From positions 124,001 to 188,000 of the forward strand of contig CAUWAG010000010.1 of the NCBI GenBank assembly GCA_963556695.1: DNA of 64,000 bases. The letters run 5' to 3'. The DNA is from Anthostomella pinea (lineage: Eukaryota > Ascomycota > Sordariomycetes > Xylariales > Xylariaceae). The notes beneath the pieces are model-generated. The model searched no databases. It saw only the letters and a program-made list of their open reading frames with translations, and was not told the DNA's origin. The translations under genes were made by a program, and so were the position numbers. Below, piece by piece: positions 22,880 through 33,684 of the stretch (position 1 is its first letter; each line of letters starts with the position of its first letter).

Positions 22880-23472
22880 AGATATGGGAACTTGTGACCA
22901 CACAGTGTAGATATCAATCGGTCCGATGGTGAATTGAGCTGCATTCCTGTCATAGAGTGTGGCAGAGCCTAAATGTCACTCTTCAAAATTCCGACAGACT
23001 TTTAAGAGGATTTCAAGTCAGATCGTGAGGGTATGTACAGGATGTGAACTTGCAGGAATATTGCGAGAGCCGCCACAGTGGGGAACATCCCACATGTCGG
23101 CGCCTCATTGGATACTGCCTACTAATCGCCACTGGAGTTTTTACACTTTCCAGGGGAGTGGCGCAATTTTCCAGGGAAGTGGCGAAGTTTTTCAAGGGCA
23201 TTGAGACAGACGGAGGCAGCCTATGCGGTCGGGAACATCGTGATTGGATAGCGGAGTGGTTATCAATTGGGGGCGAGTATCGGTCTCAGTCGCGGGCACT
23301 GTTTAACTGATGCAATCGTCGATCATTCACTTGCCACCTGAATGTAATTTGCTCGGGGAACTCTCCCGGTACTTCCTATCTTAATAGTCGATGTTAAGCG
23401 CTGTCACCTTTGGGAGGGCTGTACTCCTGAGCAAGGTATTTGAAACTTGCACTGCCAGGCCGCGAGGCCACC
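22880..23472. other. intergenic, no gene seen
   Basis: Contains a small imperfect repeat of TTTTCCAGGG-AGTGGCG near 23145-23190. GC is normal until the transposon boundary at 23475. Confidence 0.4.
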
Positions 23473-24261
23473 TACCATCCCCCCCATAGAAGTCGGACAC
23501 CCCTACTAGTCGGACAGCCAAACCCTACCATTATTACCTAAACTCCTACATGTTTACTTATACGCTTATAGCCCAGTATTGAAGTTATTTAGAATGTAAA
23601 TAGTGTTTTAAATAGCCTTGATTTTAAGCTTTTCCTTAAAATAAAATTTATCCCGCGGCGCTTACGTAATTAGCTGTTAATTACCTCGCGGTTTTTACTG
23701 TAAATAGCAAATTTACGGTCTTACACGGCTTTTTTAAACCTTGTTTTATATGTAACGTAATATCGTATAACCGTTTAAAATGCCTCATTATTTATATATA
23801 AAGGATTAAGTAGCCAGTGCTACTTTAAATATTATAAATAAGGACTTGTCTTTGCAAAAAAGCGCTTAAAACACGGTATTTCGCTTTAAACGCTATTTAA
23901 TTGACTTAACAATAAGCCTATTAAAATTAAAGCTTATATATAGTAATAAAGATTTTCCCTTGCGTAAAAAACGATTATAACCAAGTAGATTTTATTATGA
24001 AAAAGCTAGGCTTAGCTACTTTATATTCCTTAATTTATAAGATTATTAAAAAGATATTTAAAAACGGGATAAAGCCCCCTTAAAAACACCTTTATAATAA
24101 CTTTTAAGCGCTGCAACCTTTAAATTAAGATAAAAAAAAAAAAAAAAAACCAGCATGTCTTAAAACCTTTACGCTTAAATTAATCAGTTAGGTTTTTTTA
24201 ATATTTCGAAAATTACAACCAAACCAAGTTAAAAAACACTTATAATACTAATAAAGGCGGC

Positions 24262-24463
24262 TGTGGGAACAGGCTTGAACGATCAATCATAATACTCGAG
24301 TATGGGGTCAAGGTCATGATGTTGCTGATGGTTGGATTGTGAAGTCTAGCTGGACCTGCAGGTCTGGCTAAGTGACCTTACAATCTGGTATCTAATCTCT
24401 TATTTAATCATACATGTGGGTTCTGTATGGATGGTTTAACTGTAGAATCACATGGATCTAACA
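24262..24463 (+). repeat. solo LTR, family 1, copy 1
   Basis: 202 bp starting TGTGGGAACAGGCTTGAACG and ending GGATCTAACA. It is flanked by the 5-bp target duplication GCGGC (24257-24261 and 24464-24468). It is close to the copies at 56367-56570 and 57869-58072 (inverted). It is inserted in the outer transposon. Confidence 0.9.
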
Positions 24464-24542
24464 GCGGCATTATATCGGGTTCTAATTGTTATATTTACCT
24501 TTTTAATTTTAAGAGAAAAACCAATCAAATTTATAAGCAATA

Positions 24543-26402
24543 ACGTAGGTCACAAGCGAGCGGCAATTACAAGCGAGCGGCAACTTTTCACCAGCCACCC
24601 AACCTTTCAATCAAGGCTCCTAATTGATCAACCAACAATAATGGCATTGCGTTATAGCGAATCAGACTTACAGCTTGCTGTCCAAGCTAAGCGACGCGAC
24701 CCTCATATTACCATTGGCAAGCTTTCTAAGACTTTCCATGTCCCATACAATACCTTGAAGGCTAGAATCGCCGGCCGACCATCACGACGCGATAGCATGC
24801 CTAATTCTTTGAAACTTACGGTTTCTGAAGAGAATGCCATTTGTTCTTTCATAATCGACCTGGATGCGCGAGCATTTCCGCCCCGGTACACTTATATTGA
24901 AGATATGGCAAATCAATTATTGGCGGCACGCGGGGCTGGACGCGTTGGAAAGAACTGGACGGCAAACTTCATCAAACGTACACCAGGCCTCCAGACGCGT
25001 TTTCATCGGAGGATGGGCTACGAGAGGGTCTTGAACGAAGATCCGGACGCGTATCGCGCGTGGTTTTGCCAAGTTGCGGCGGCAATCGCGAAACATGGTA
25101 TCCAAGACGCGGATATTTACAACTTCGACGAGACTGGGTTTATGATGGGCATTATTGGGTCCGGCATGGTCATTACAAGCGCCGAAAGACGTGATAGGCC
25201 TAGACAAGCCCAGCAAGGCAACAGGGAATGGTCTACAGCAATTTCTGCTGTCAATGCTGATGGTTGGGTGGTCCCGCCGTTCATCATTCTACAGGGCAAA
25301 ACCCACCTCGCGTCATGGTATCGCGACACGACATTACCACGCGATTGGAAGGTGGCCGTGTCCGATAATGGGTGGACTACGAACGAGATTGGGTTGGAAT
25401 GGATTCGGCATTTCGACAAGTATACCAGACCGCGTATGACTGCCGGTAAACGCCTCCTCATCCTAGATGGTCACGAAAGCCACCATTCCCAGATCTTTGA
25501 GAGATATTGCCAGAACAACAATATTATTACCCTTTGTATGCCTGCCCACTCGTCACACAGGCTCCAGCCTTTAGATGTCAGTTGTTTTAGCCCGCTCAAA
25601 CGAGCGTACGGTTGCATGATTGAGGATCTCATGCGGCGTCATATAACCCATGTTTCGAAAGAGGACTTCCTTGCAGCATTTTGTGAAGCACACAACGCTG
25701 CTATGACGCCAGGGAACATTCGAGCAGGTTTCAGTGCCACTGGGCTTGTTCCTTTTGACCCAGAAAGTGTCATTTCGAAACTGGATGCTGTCGCTGTCGT
25801 ACGAACACCGTCGCCAGACCCCAATCTGCCACCCACTACTTGGACTTCGAAGACGCCTACCACCATCAACGAAGCGGTCAACCAATCGGTTCATATCCGA
25901 AATCGAGTCAGAAACCACCAGGGAAGCTCACCTACATCAATAATTGATGCATTGAGCTCGTTTTCAAAGGCTACATACGGTCTTATGCACAAGGTCGCTT
26001 TGGTTGATTCCCGGGTCCGCGAGCTAGAGGAGGCCAATCACCTACTAAGTAAACGCCGGAGGACAAAAAACAAACGTCTAGTGAAAGGAGGAGTACTTTC
26101 TGTTGAAGATGCAGTAGGTCTCCAGGCTGTAAAGGATGGTGATGAGCTGGCAAGACAGGAAATGGGTGAAGGTAGTCGTCGTCCGAGGAGGGCGGCAGCG
26201 CGTGAGCGACGTTGTGGCGTTTGCGGCAACACTGGCCATAATGCGCGAACTTGTACAATAGAGATAGAAATGTCTAAAGAAGAAGAATCCGATTGATTAG
26301 ATTGAATTAAATGCGTTGTGGTCGAGTTATTTGACATGTTGGTTAGAAGATTGGTGAAAAGTTGCCGTTCGCTTGTAATTGCCGCTCGCTTGTGACCTAC
26401 GT
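24543..26402 (+). mobile_element. intact pogo/Fot1-like DNA transposon, 1,860 bp
   Basis: Terminal inverted repeats of about 50 bp, beginning ACGTAGGTCACAAGCGAGCG, differ at one base between ends. The target duplication is TA (24541-24542 and 26403-26404). Each inverted repeat contains a direct repeat of ACAAGCGAGCGGCAA, a likely transposase-binding pair. The interior has normal GC and one full-length transposase frame, unlike the AT-rich host element, so it arrived after the host decayed. Confidence 0.95.
24641..26296 (+). CDS. pogo/Fot1-like transposase (DDE_1 type) with zinc knuckle
   Basis: 551 residues from the first ATG inside the element (24641); the frame is open further upstream but crosses the inverted repeat, so that part is not used. 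Domains: psq-type helix-turn-helix at about 5-50 (ALRYSESDLQLAVQA, HVPYNTLKARIAGRPSRR), CenpB-type second helix-turn-helix at about 60-125 (RAFPPRYTYIEDMANQLL, NWTANFIKRTPGL), and DDE_1 catalytic core at about 155-350. The catalytic acids are probably Asp163 (YNFDETGF), Asp276 (LILDGHESHHS) and Asp311 (LQPLDVSCFSPLK). The C-terminus is basic and ends with a CCHC knuckle, CGVCGNTGHNARTC (about 525-538). No stops or frameshifts, so potentially active. Confidence 0.95.
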   Translation: MALRYSESDLQLAVQAKRRDPHITIGKLSKTFHVPYNTLKARIAGRPSRRDSMPNSLKLTVSEENAICSFIIDLDARAFPPRYTYIEDMANQLLAARGAGRVGKNWTANFIKRTPGLQTRFHRRMGYERVLNEDPDAYRAWFCQVAAAIAKHGIQDADIYNFDETGFMMGIIGSGMVITSAERRDRPRQAQQGNREWSTAISAVNADGWVVPPFIILQGKTHLASWYRDTTLPRDWKVAVSDNGWTTNEIGLEWIRHFDKYTRPRMTAGKRLLILDGHESHHSQIFERYCQNNNIITLCMPAHSSHRLQPLDVSCFSPLKRAYGCMIEDLMRRHITHVSKEDFLAAFCEAHNAAMTPGNIRAGFSATGLVPFDPESVISKLDAVAVVRTPSPDPNLPPTTWTSKTPTTINEAVNQSVHIRNRVRNHQGSSPTSIIDALSSFSKATYGLMHKVALVDSRVRELEEANHLLSKRRRTKNKRLVKGGVLSVEDAVGLQAVKDGDELARQEMGEGSRRPRRAAARERRCGVCGNTGHNARTCTIEIEMSKEEESD

Positions 26403-26501
26403 TAACTCTTTTATATTAAGTAGTTTTATTATTAAAATGGCCTTTTTAGAAAGCCTTTAAAGTCGGAGCTAAACATACTTTATTAGAACAATTTCAATAA
26501 C

Positions 26502-26747
26502 TGTAACGTTCCGTATATGCAAATAGGACATAAAAGCCCTTGTTTACCATGTATGTATAACTATCTCTGGCTAAAGAGGAAAAAGAAGACCCAGCGGCAC
26601 AGCCAATCTGGTGGGCAACTAGATAAGTGTGTCCGTCCCACAATTCAGAGCCCTAGTGGGTCTGGGACAACCAGTCGTCTAGGAGGTCACGTGCTGTCAC
26701 GTGATTTCAAGACCATCACCGATGATAGCGACGTAGCAACTATCACA
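26502..26747 (+). repeat. solo LTR, family 4, copy 1
   Basis: 246 bp starting TGTAACGTTCCGTATATGC and ending AACTATCACA, with the perfect duplication ATAAC at 26497-26501 and 26748-26752. It shares its start pattern and an internal TGGTGGGCARCTAGAT motif with 59478-59770. Normal GC inside AT-rich DNA. Confidence 0.85.
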
Positions 26748-28552
26748 ATAACTAGAAAAATCTTTAAACTAAGTATTATTTTTGATAGGAAGGACTTTTA
26801 GCCTAATAGTTTATCAAAGTGTTTCTAAAAAACTGATAATTAGCATTATATACGCTTAAAAAACGGCTGGATTTTAGATAATATCGCTTACAAGTAACTA
26901 GAAAATGTCTTCCTTTTATAAGCAAAAATAAAACGAAAAGAAAACTAATTTAAAACGATCCTTTTAATATTAGATAGCTATAAAAGCTATACTTCTATAC
27001 GTATATTAAAAAAAATTCTATAGATTTTTTAAAGTTTTTCTTACTTAATATAGTTTAACGTGTATTAATAAGACGAATTTATAAGTATATATTATTTTAA
27101 TAACATTTTACTTTATTTCTTTCCCACATATATTCATTACAGTATGTAACCTTCAAATAACAGGCTTTATAACTCTTTAAAGGCTTACTATTATAAATTC
27201 TTTTTCAAGTTGAAACATTTAACTGATATTTTGCTTGTTAATAAAATTAACTTTATCCGCTGTTATAACAAGGCGAGAATTTCTGCTTTTATTAAATGAA
27301 ATATCTTTGTAAGCTTTAAACTTACTAAATGTTATCTTATTAGCCATAGAAAGTGCTTATAACACTTAAAATATATAAATAGATAAAAGACCTTTAAGCT
27401 TAATACCTTCAAAAGCTTGAAACTAAAAAACTAATAGACTTTTACTATAAGCCGTTAAATTACAAATTTCGGTAAGAATAAGTATTTCAAAACTAGGTTA
27501 AAATATAAGAAGATAACAAACGCGTTCAAAAAAAGAAAACCCAGAATTATTATTAAAAAGAAAGATTAAGGCTTTAAAAATTAAATCAAAGCAGCTACGG
27601 CTAAAAAAGCGCTAAAAGATCTTTTATTTTAATAAAAAGTTTAAAATAATAACGGAAATACTATCTTATAAAAGTATTATTAGCCCTATTGTACGCGTAA
27701 AAGTATAAAGAACGATAGTTATTAAATCGGAAGACAAAAAAAAGATAAGGATAACCTTTTTAATAAAGACGTTTTAAAAGCTATATAAGAGCCTTGCTTA
27801 TTACGATCCTGGTGGGCTATTTAAGCGCCGGCTAGATATTACGCATTAGTAGCTTTAGCGCTTTTGAATAATAATTTTACTGTATCCCTTTAACTTAAAC
27901 GGCTTTATTCGTATATAAGTGAATAAGGGGGTGTTTTGGTAGTGATGGTGGGGTTTGGCTGTCCGACTAGTCGGGGTGTCCGACTTCTATGGGGGGATGG
28001 TACTTATACTGCCCTCCAATAACCAGATGAGGTCAAACCAAACGCTGCCCAGAGTGACCGTCAAGTAGGCCTCTCGGCATCAATGGCAACGTAGAAGAAC
28101 CATACCCATACTCGAGTTGGAGGATTCACGACCATGACATGATTAGGAGACCTGGTCGGAGTCCTCCCTTCAGGGACTTCGCATGGTTTCCATCCATGTC
28201 CAATACAGAAAAGAGCATCGATGGTACTTCATTACCTTCCAGCTACGTTGCCGTGTGCTCGTCCTCGATCCATGCCAGCACCCGTACCCGGATTGCTCAA
28301 ACTTTCTGTAGCTTTTCTTCTGTACTGGCTACCTAACACTAGAGTATAAATAGGGACATCCGCTCTTACCAAACGTGGCTACCCCCAAACACCTGTTACA
28401 CCACCGTGATCTTACCTATAGATCCTTCGATACGTCTTCTCCAATACGTCGCTCCGTTGATCTCTAGTCATCTGATCCAGGTGCTGCGTTCAAACCCAAG
28501 ACCCCGAATGGGCCTTCGTCTCTACCGATCTCGACCCGATAAAGTCATCAAC

Positions 28553-30158
28553 ATGTCCACATCAACCACTGGGTCGGCCGAAGACCTCGGTGCCAAAGTT
28601 ATTGCTGATATCTGCGAGTTTACCAGGAAGAGGGTTCAAGACGACGTTCTACGGGTATTGAAACAGCTGCGACATGAGTCATTGAAGGGCGGGGACAAAT
28701 ACGACCCTGAGACGACTCGCTTCTACTGTCAGCAGCAGAAGGTTTTCTTCCAAGGGTTAGAGCACGACCTAGTACAGAGCCTCCGTCATGGACTTCCAAA
28801 AGCATTGAACTGTTTGCTCGACGAGCTCGAAGAGGAGTCGAACGCTAGCAGCCAGCAGACGACTCGATCAGAGCACACACCTCCACCGACACCACTCGCC
28901 GTGTCGGCCGAACTCCCCTGCCCACCTGTCGACTATGATTCCGACTCTCCATTTCCAAGAGCCCCAGTCGCTCCCATGTCCACTCCTGGCCTTGGGCTGG
29001 ATCTTCCCAGGAGATCCGCCACCCCTCAAGCACCCGAGGACCAAACACACAACCAGCGAGACAGGGGATTTTCTCCCAGCGTCACTGTGATGGGGAGCCC
29101 AGTCATGCAATCAACGGCGGGACCGTCGCAAGAGAAGAGACCACACGATCAAGAAGAGGCACCCAAAAGACCCAACAAGCGGTCCAGAGCTTCCAACCAG
29201 GTTAGCTTCCTTCTTTTCCAAGTCACGATATGAATACCAACTAATAATATTCCAGGGTTCCGCCGCCCAATTGCACTGGGATGGAGGTAAAGAAGTGACC
29301 ATGAGCCAGCTGCCCGTCGACGAGTGTGTTTTCACAAGAAAAGACCGCATCGGCTTTTACGTCTTGCGTTGCTGCAAACATGACAAATGCAAGAAGCCCG
29401 GCTGTGACTTCTTTTACTTTACAAACCATCCCTATCACGAGAAAAGGGCGTATGGGCATTTTGTGAACAGAATGCACAATCGGAAGAACCTTCAGCACGT
29501 TTTCAACAGATATGCCGTCAGAGGTGAGGGACATTACCATCGTGTGACTGTCGGAATGACCAGCTAATCAACGTTCTTCGCAGTCATCGACGCAACAGAA
29601 GAACGTAAGTCTTTTGGGGGATAGACTGTTGCCGACCCATCACTCATAAGCGCCTAGAACGAGCTGACACAGTTCCCCGTAGGTAACATCGGAGACAAGA
29701 GTCTGCAATACAAGAAAGACAGCCACGCCGAAACTACCCCAGTCGTCGATGCTAGCTCTTACTTCGCATCGCCACCGATCAGTCCGCTGACGTCTCGCGA
29801 CAAGGGGAAACAGCCCGAGAGGCCCATCGATATGAATTTCAACAATCCGACCAGTTTTGGGACCTCGGGCGCGAGGTTTACCCCGTACGACAAACAGCCC
29901 GAGATAGGGGGCGCCGATGGCACCTCTACCCCAGCGGCGGAGGACCAGGCTCGCCCAATCAAGCAACAGGAAGAGAGCGGAGGTCTGTTCGTGACCCCTT
30001 CTGTCTCGGATGAACCAGAAGCATCTCGTCCGGTGCCTGTGAACACGCTTGACGATGCTATCGAGATCGCCGACAGCGACGACGAGGAGTTTCCTTCTAT
30101 TTGTAATCTCTTCAAGCGCATAGGTCAAAGGTCAAAAGGGTCAGACTATGTGTATTAA
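28553..30158 (+). CDS. hypothetical nuclear-type protein with a Cys/His region, four exons
   Basis: Exons 28553-29200, 29256-29523, 29584-29604 and 29683-30158; phases agree and give 470 residues. Exon 3 is a 21-nt microexon (VIDATEE). Residues 1-100 form a helical, coiled-coil-like domain (ICEFTRKRVQDDVLRVLKQL, CLLDELEEE). A Pro/Ser-rich linker follows with a basic nuclear-localisation-like patch (KRPNKRSRA). Exon 2 encodes a Cys/His-rich region (ECVFTRKDRIGFYVLRCCKH, KPGCDFFYFTNHPYHEKRA), which may be a degenerate zinc-binding fold. The C-terminus is acidic (IEIADSDDEEF). A possible upstream ATG at 28509 would add 15 residues. The layout resembles lineage-expanded hypothetical proteins of filamentous fungi; function unknown. 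Confidence 0.75.
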
Positions 30159-30424
30159 CCGCTTTGTGGATTGTTTCATAATATTAACTTGGTCGTACGG
30201 ATCGGTAAATCCTGGGATGCCTTGTGAACAGTGGCAAAGCTGCTGGTCGACGAGTCGGCTCTCTTCATCACGAATGCAGAGTCATCTGGCCCTGTAACAG
30301 AAAGTCAACGGAAACTAGGCTTCGTGACTAGCAACACAGAAAAACCTCTTCTAGAGCACTAATGAGAATGATCAATACGGTCCATCATGTTGCGTACTCT
30401 GTCTATCACTCTATTCGTATTAGT

Positions 30425-32245
30425 CTAGTTCTTCTCTTCAACGATGCCCCCGTTCTTCCTCGCCTTCCGTGCCGACTTCCTTGCTTCCTTCTCCTTACGC
30501 CACCTGACACCATGCCGCATGATCAAGTACAATGCCGGCAAGCCAATGACATAGAGGGCCCCCAGAATGGTAAACGACCAGCCGGCCCCTATGCCGTTGA
30601 TCATGGGCCCGATGACTGCAGTTGCCGCAGCACCAACTAAACATCTGGTCAGATTGTTGCTGGCAGTGGCGGCTCCCGCATTCTTGGGATTGATATCGAC
30701 GAGCAAGACGTTCGTCGTGTTGCTGAAGCCGATAAGTCCCCATCCTAGCAAAAATAGCAGCACGCATAGGACGGCAAGATGAGCACGATACTGAAGAGCC
30801 CAGCCCCAGGCGAGGAGGATGGCCGAGGCAAATAGAAGCATAGGCCCACCGATCTCCAACCGCGCGCGCTCGATCGGAAAGCCGACCAAGTCCTGCTCCT
30901 TCTTTCTCTCGAAGGGTACGCCTTGAATCTTGCAGTGCCGGCGGTAGTTCCAATTGATCAACTTCCCGTTGACGAGAGCCGCAATGGTACTTCCACCAGC
31001 AAAGGGGAGAAACATGAGTCCCACCTTGACGTCGTCCAAACCGTAATGCTCGTGCAATTGGGTGGGCAAAGAGGTGGCGACGCAGTAGAAACCCGCGAAG
31101 ACGATGCTGCTGTACGAAAGCAGGATGAAAATCTCCTTCTCGAAGAGGATAGTGAGTGACTTGAAGACGTTGAACTTCTTCATGTGAACACTGCGTTTTG
31201 TCGATGCATGTGATGGAGTAACTTGCAATGCCACACCTCCCGAGGCATCGCTGCGTGCGGCGCGACGCTTTCGCCAAGCGTCTTTGCATATTTGCCACAA
31301 CGTGCGGTACATTAGGTGTGGGCGGATTGATCCGTCTCCCACAATGTTACGGCAAGTCTCTGGTATGAAGAACGCGTACAAGATGAACTGTCCCCCATGT
31401 TAGCAGCGTAATAACAAGCGATAATGAAAACCGAAAAAACAAGGTTCTTCTCGAGAGAGTGCTCGATATCTAGCACTTACCACAAAACCGGCCATGATAG
31501 CCAGGACCCAGAATATCCAGCGCCAGCCGAGGAACTGCGACAGAACGCCTCCCAATACCGGGCCTATGGCTGGGGCAAGGAGAATAGGCAGAGCTGTGAA
31601 TCCGACGTACTGGCCCCTCTCGGCGGAAGTGACAACGTCGGCGACAACTGCTTGACAGAGCGCAACCGTTGTGCTGGACCCTGCAGATTGCAACATGCGA
31701 AGAACTAGAAGCGCCGCGTAGTTGGGTGCGAGGGCGCACCCGATATTGGCCGCAATATATACCACGAAGCAGATGCAGTATGCCGGACGGCGGCCTGTGC
31801 TGTCGGCGAAGGAGCCGATGAACATAGGGGTGATCCCTTGGAAGATCTGCGCAGGTATTAGCGGAAACTCCCAGATCGGGTGTAAGAAGAGAGCGCTTAC
31901 CATGTAAGTCGTCACCGTTAGGTTTATACGGCTTATCGAGACATCCAGATCCGCTGCGAGGGTATTGAGCGCAGGCAAGTAGATCTGGGCCGTAAGAGGA
32001 GAAAAGAAGGCTCCAATGGCCACACCGAGCACGATGGCACGCTTCTCCCACGTCGTGAAGACGGAGTAGTCAGGCCTGTCGTCGACGACAGGTGCCTCGC
32101 TGGGAGGCTCATCCGATGGACCGACATCCTGAGTAGGGCCGGCTTTCGGGCTGCCTAGGCGTGTGGGCCGAATTGCGTCTGCGTCGTTGCAGTCGTTGCA
32201 GTCGTTCTGCGACGCCGACTTTGACAGCTCCGATGGCTTGGGCAT
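30425..32245 (-). CDS. MFS multidrug transporter, DHA1 (drug:H+ antiporter) type
   Basis: Exons 32245-31901, 31846-31481 and 31387-30425, all phase 0; 557 residues with about 12 hydrophobic segments. A 65-residue polar N-terminus (with an NDCNDCND repeat) precedes helix 1 (AIVLGVAIGAFFSPLTAQIY). Motif A between helices 2 and 3 is GSFADSTGRRPAY. Motif C, typical of drug/proton antiporters, is APAIGPVLGGVLSQ in helix 5. The central loop is basic. The C-terminus is very basic (RKEKEARKSARKARK). Such plasma-membrane proteins, relatives of yeast Qdr/Aqr1, export drugs or small acids; the substrate cannot be told from sequence. The 93-nt second intron is longer than usual. Confidence 0.92.
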
Positions 32246-32313
32246 TTCTTCGCTGAATCAATGCTGCATGAGAGACTGCCCGCATCCAGTCTTCACAGCA
32301 TCATTGAAGAGCA

Positions 32314-32378
32314 CCGGGCCAGGGTGTTTATAAGGGATTTATGATGGTCGGAACTTCTTCACGACGACCCTGGCCCGG
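32314..32378. promoter_or_regulatory. 12-bp inverted repeat in the transporter promoter
   Basis: CCGGGCCAGGGT at 32314-32325 is the exact inverse of 32367-32378, centred about 100 bp upstream of the transporter ATG. The CCGGG..CCCGG halves contain the CGG/CCG triplets bound by fungal Zn2Cys6 regulators. A TATAA-like run (TTTATAAGG) lies between the arms. The regulatory role is inference. Confidence 0.4.
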
Positions 32379-33684
32379 CTATGCCCGGCCAACCAAAGCC
32401 CCACTTATTCGCGGCTTCGGTTTCAACATTCCCACATCCCGGAGCCGAGAGCGGCGATGGCAAAAGTTCTGGTCGTTCCCATTGGCTACGCCACACACGG
32501 GCATCCGTGACGGGACCGTTCGAAAGACGCTGTCTCTCTTGAGCCTCATTCGGCCCGGGATGACCTGGGCAGACTTCCCATCGAAGCTGATGTGCCTCTT
32601 TAGAAGACGCCGTGTCCCAATCAGGAAGTCTGTGTCAAACCCCCCGGGTCCCAATACTAGAAATGCCCTCCAAATGCAGCATACTCGTCAGTTGATTGTC
32701 AACTTCAGTTCCATTCACATGGAGATGCATATGTGACACGAACCAAGGACCACGACAGCCCTAGGACATCGTTTGCTAGAGCATCGCGGTGGTCGGTCAA
32801 CAGCCAGGCCACACATGGTTAGAGAATACGGGCTTACCGAGTGCCCACGCCTGTGCTCAACGGCCACAGCCGAAGTGGTGGCCGAATCAAGCTGCCAGTG
32901 ACGGGTTCTCTACCGGGTGATACTATTGACGATACCTTTGCCTGGGTGGCCCTGGGAATACCTCCGATTTACCAAGACACAACATCGACCCCACTCTATT
33001 CTTACAGGAGAATGGTAAGACAGCAAGAGGTGAACGAACTGGAAGCAGCTATAAACGCATCTAGTTAGGATTGGGCGAGAGGAAAAGAAATCAATTCCTT
33101 GGTAATATTAATGATGTGCGTCTTTCAGAATTGGAATACCATAACCCCCCCCTACTGACGTGCGTCGTGTACTTCGCAGCAAATGGCGGCGCATAGAATT
33201 AATGGAGCAAGTATAGGGGTCAGCGCCAGATGCCAGATCCTCGTCTGAATAGTTACCCAGTCTGCTGGTGTCCACCATGAAGCCGTGGGAGTATTGGTTT
33301 GCGGATTCTTTCCACCCTTTTAGCCTGCTGCTCGCGCGGTCTGATTCTTGTTGGTGTGTTAGTTCACGCATTAGGTCCCTACTCGCGTTCGAGAACTTGA
33401 AGAACAATCGTGACCTATTAAACAAAGGGCGTTACTTGGACTTGGGTACAATATGAGGCAGCCTCAGCTGGAAGTCTTCGGGGAAGTGCGAACAGAGGAG
33501 ACAGCTGCCGGGAAGGTGTCTTCTACCTCGGTACTACACTTCAGGGCTACACGGACAAAGGCACTACCGAAAGCATACATCAACTTATCTTCGTTCTTTA
33601 CTTGCTACTCATGGCCAAAGTGAAGACCGCGATGCCCGTACCCATCATGCAATCGTCAGCACGCACCTGACAAGGTGATTTCAG
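32379..33684. other. intergenic, possible coding scrap
   Basis: A plus-strand frame ending at 33068 contains a protein-like stretch (GIPPIYQDTTSTPLYSYRRM) but no clear start or family; it could be a gene end or relic. The rest shows no gene. Confidence 0.3.

Larger units (their letters stand above)
23475..28000. mobile_element. decayed TA-target DNA transposon (outer element) with nested insertions
   Basis: The left end CCATCCCCCCCATAGAAGTC and the right end are inverted copies over about 65 bp, differing mostly by C/T or G/A changes. Both ends are flanked by TA (23473-23474 and 28001-28002), the target of Tc1/mariner/pogo elements. Removing the three nested insertions leaves about 2.2 kb, a normal size for an autonomous fungal pogo/Fot1-type element. 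The remaining interior is extremely AT-rich with no open frame, as expected after RIP. The ends also carry a CTAGTCGGACA-type internal repeat. Confidence 0.85.

Noticed and set aside
24452..24640. Upstream extension of the transposase frame by 63 codons
   Set aside because: It crosses the terminal inverted repeat and the flanking solo LTR, so it cannot belong to the transposase.
32341..32736. 131-codon plus frame upstream of the MFS gene
   Set aside because: Arg/Pro-rich, overlaps the promoter inverted repeat and has no protein-like domain.
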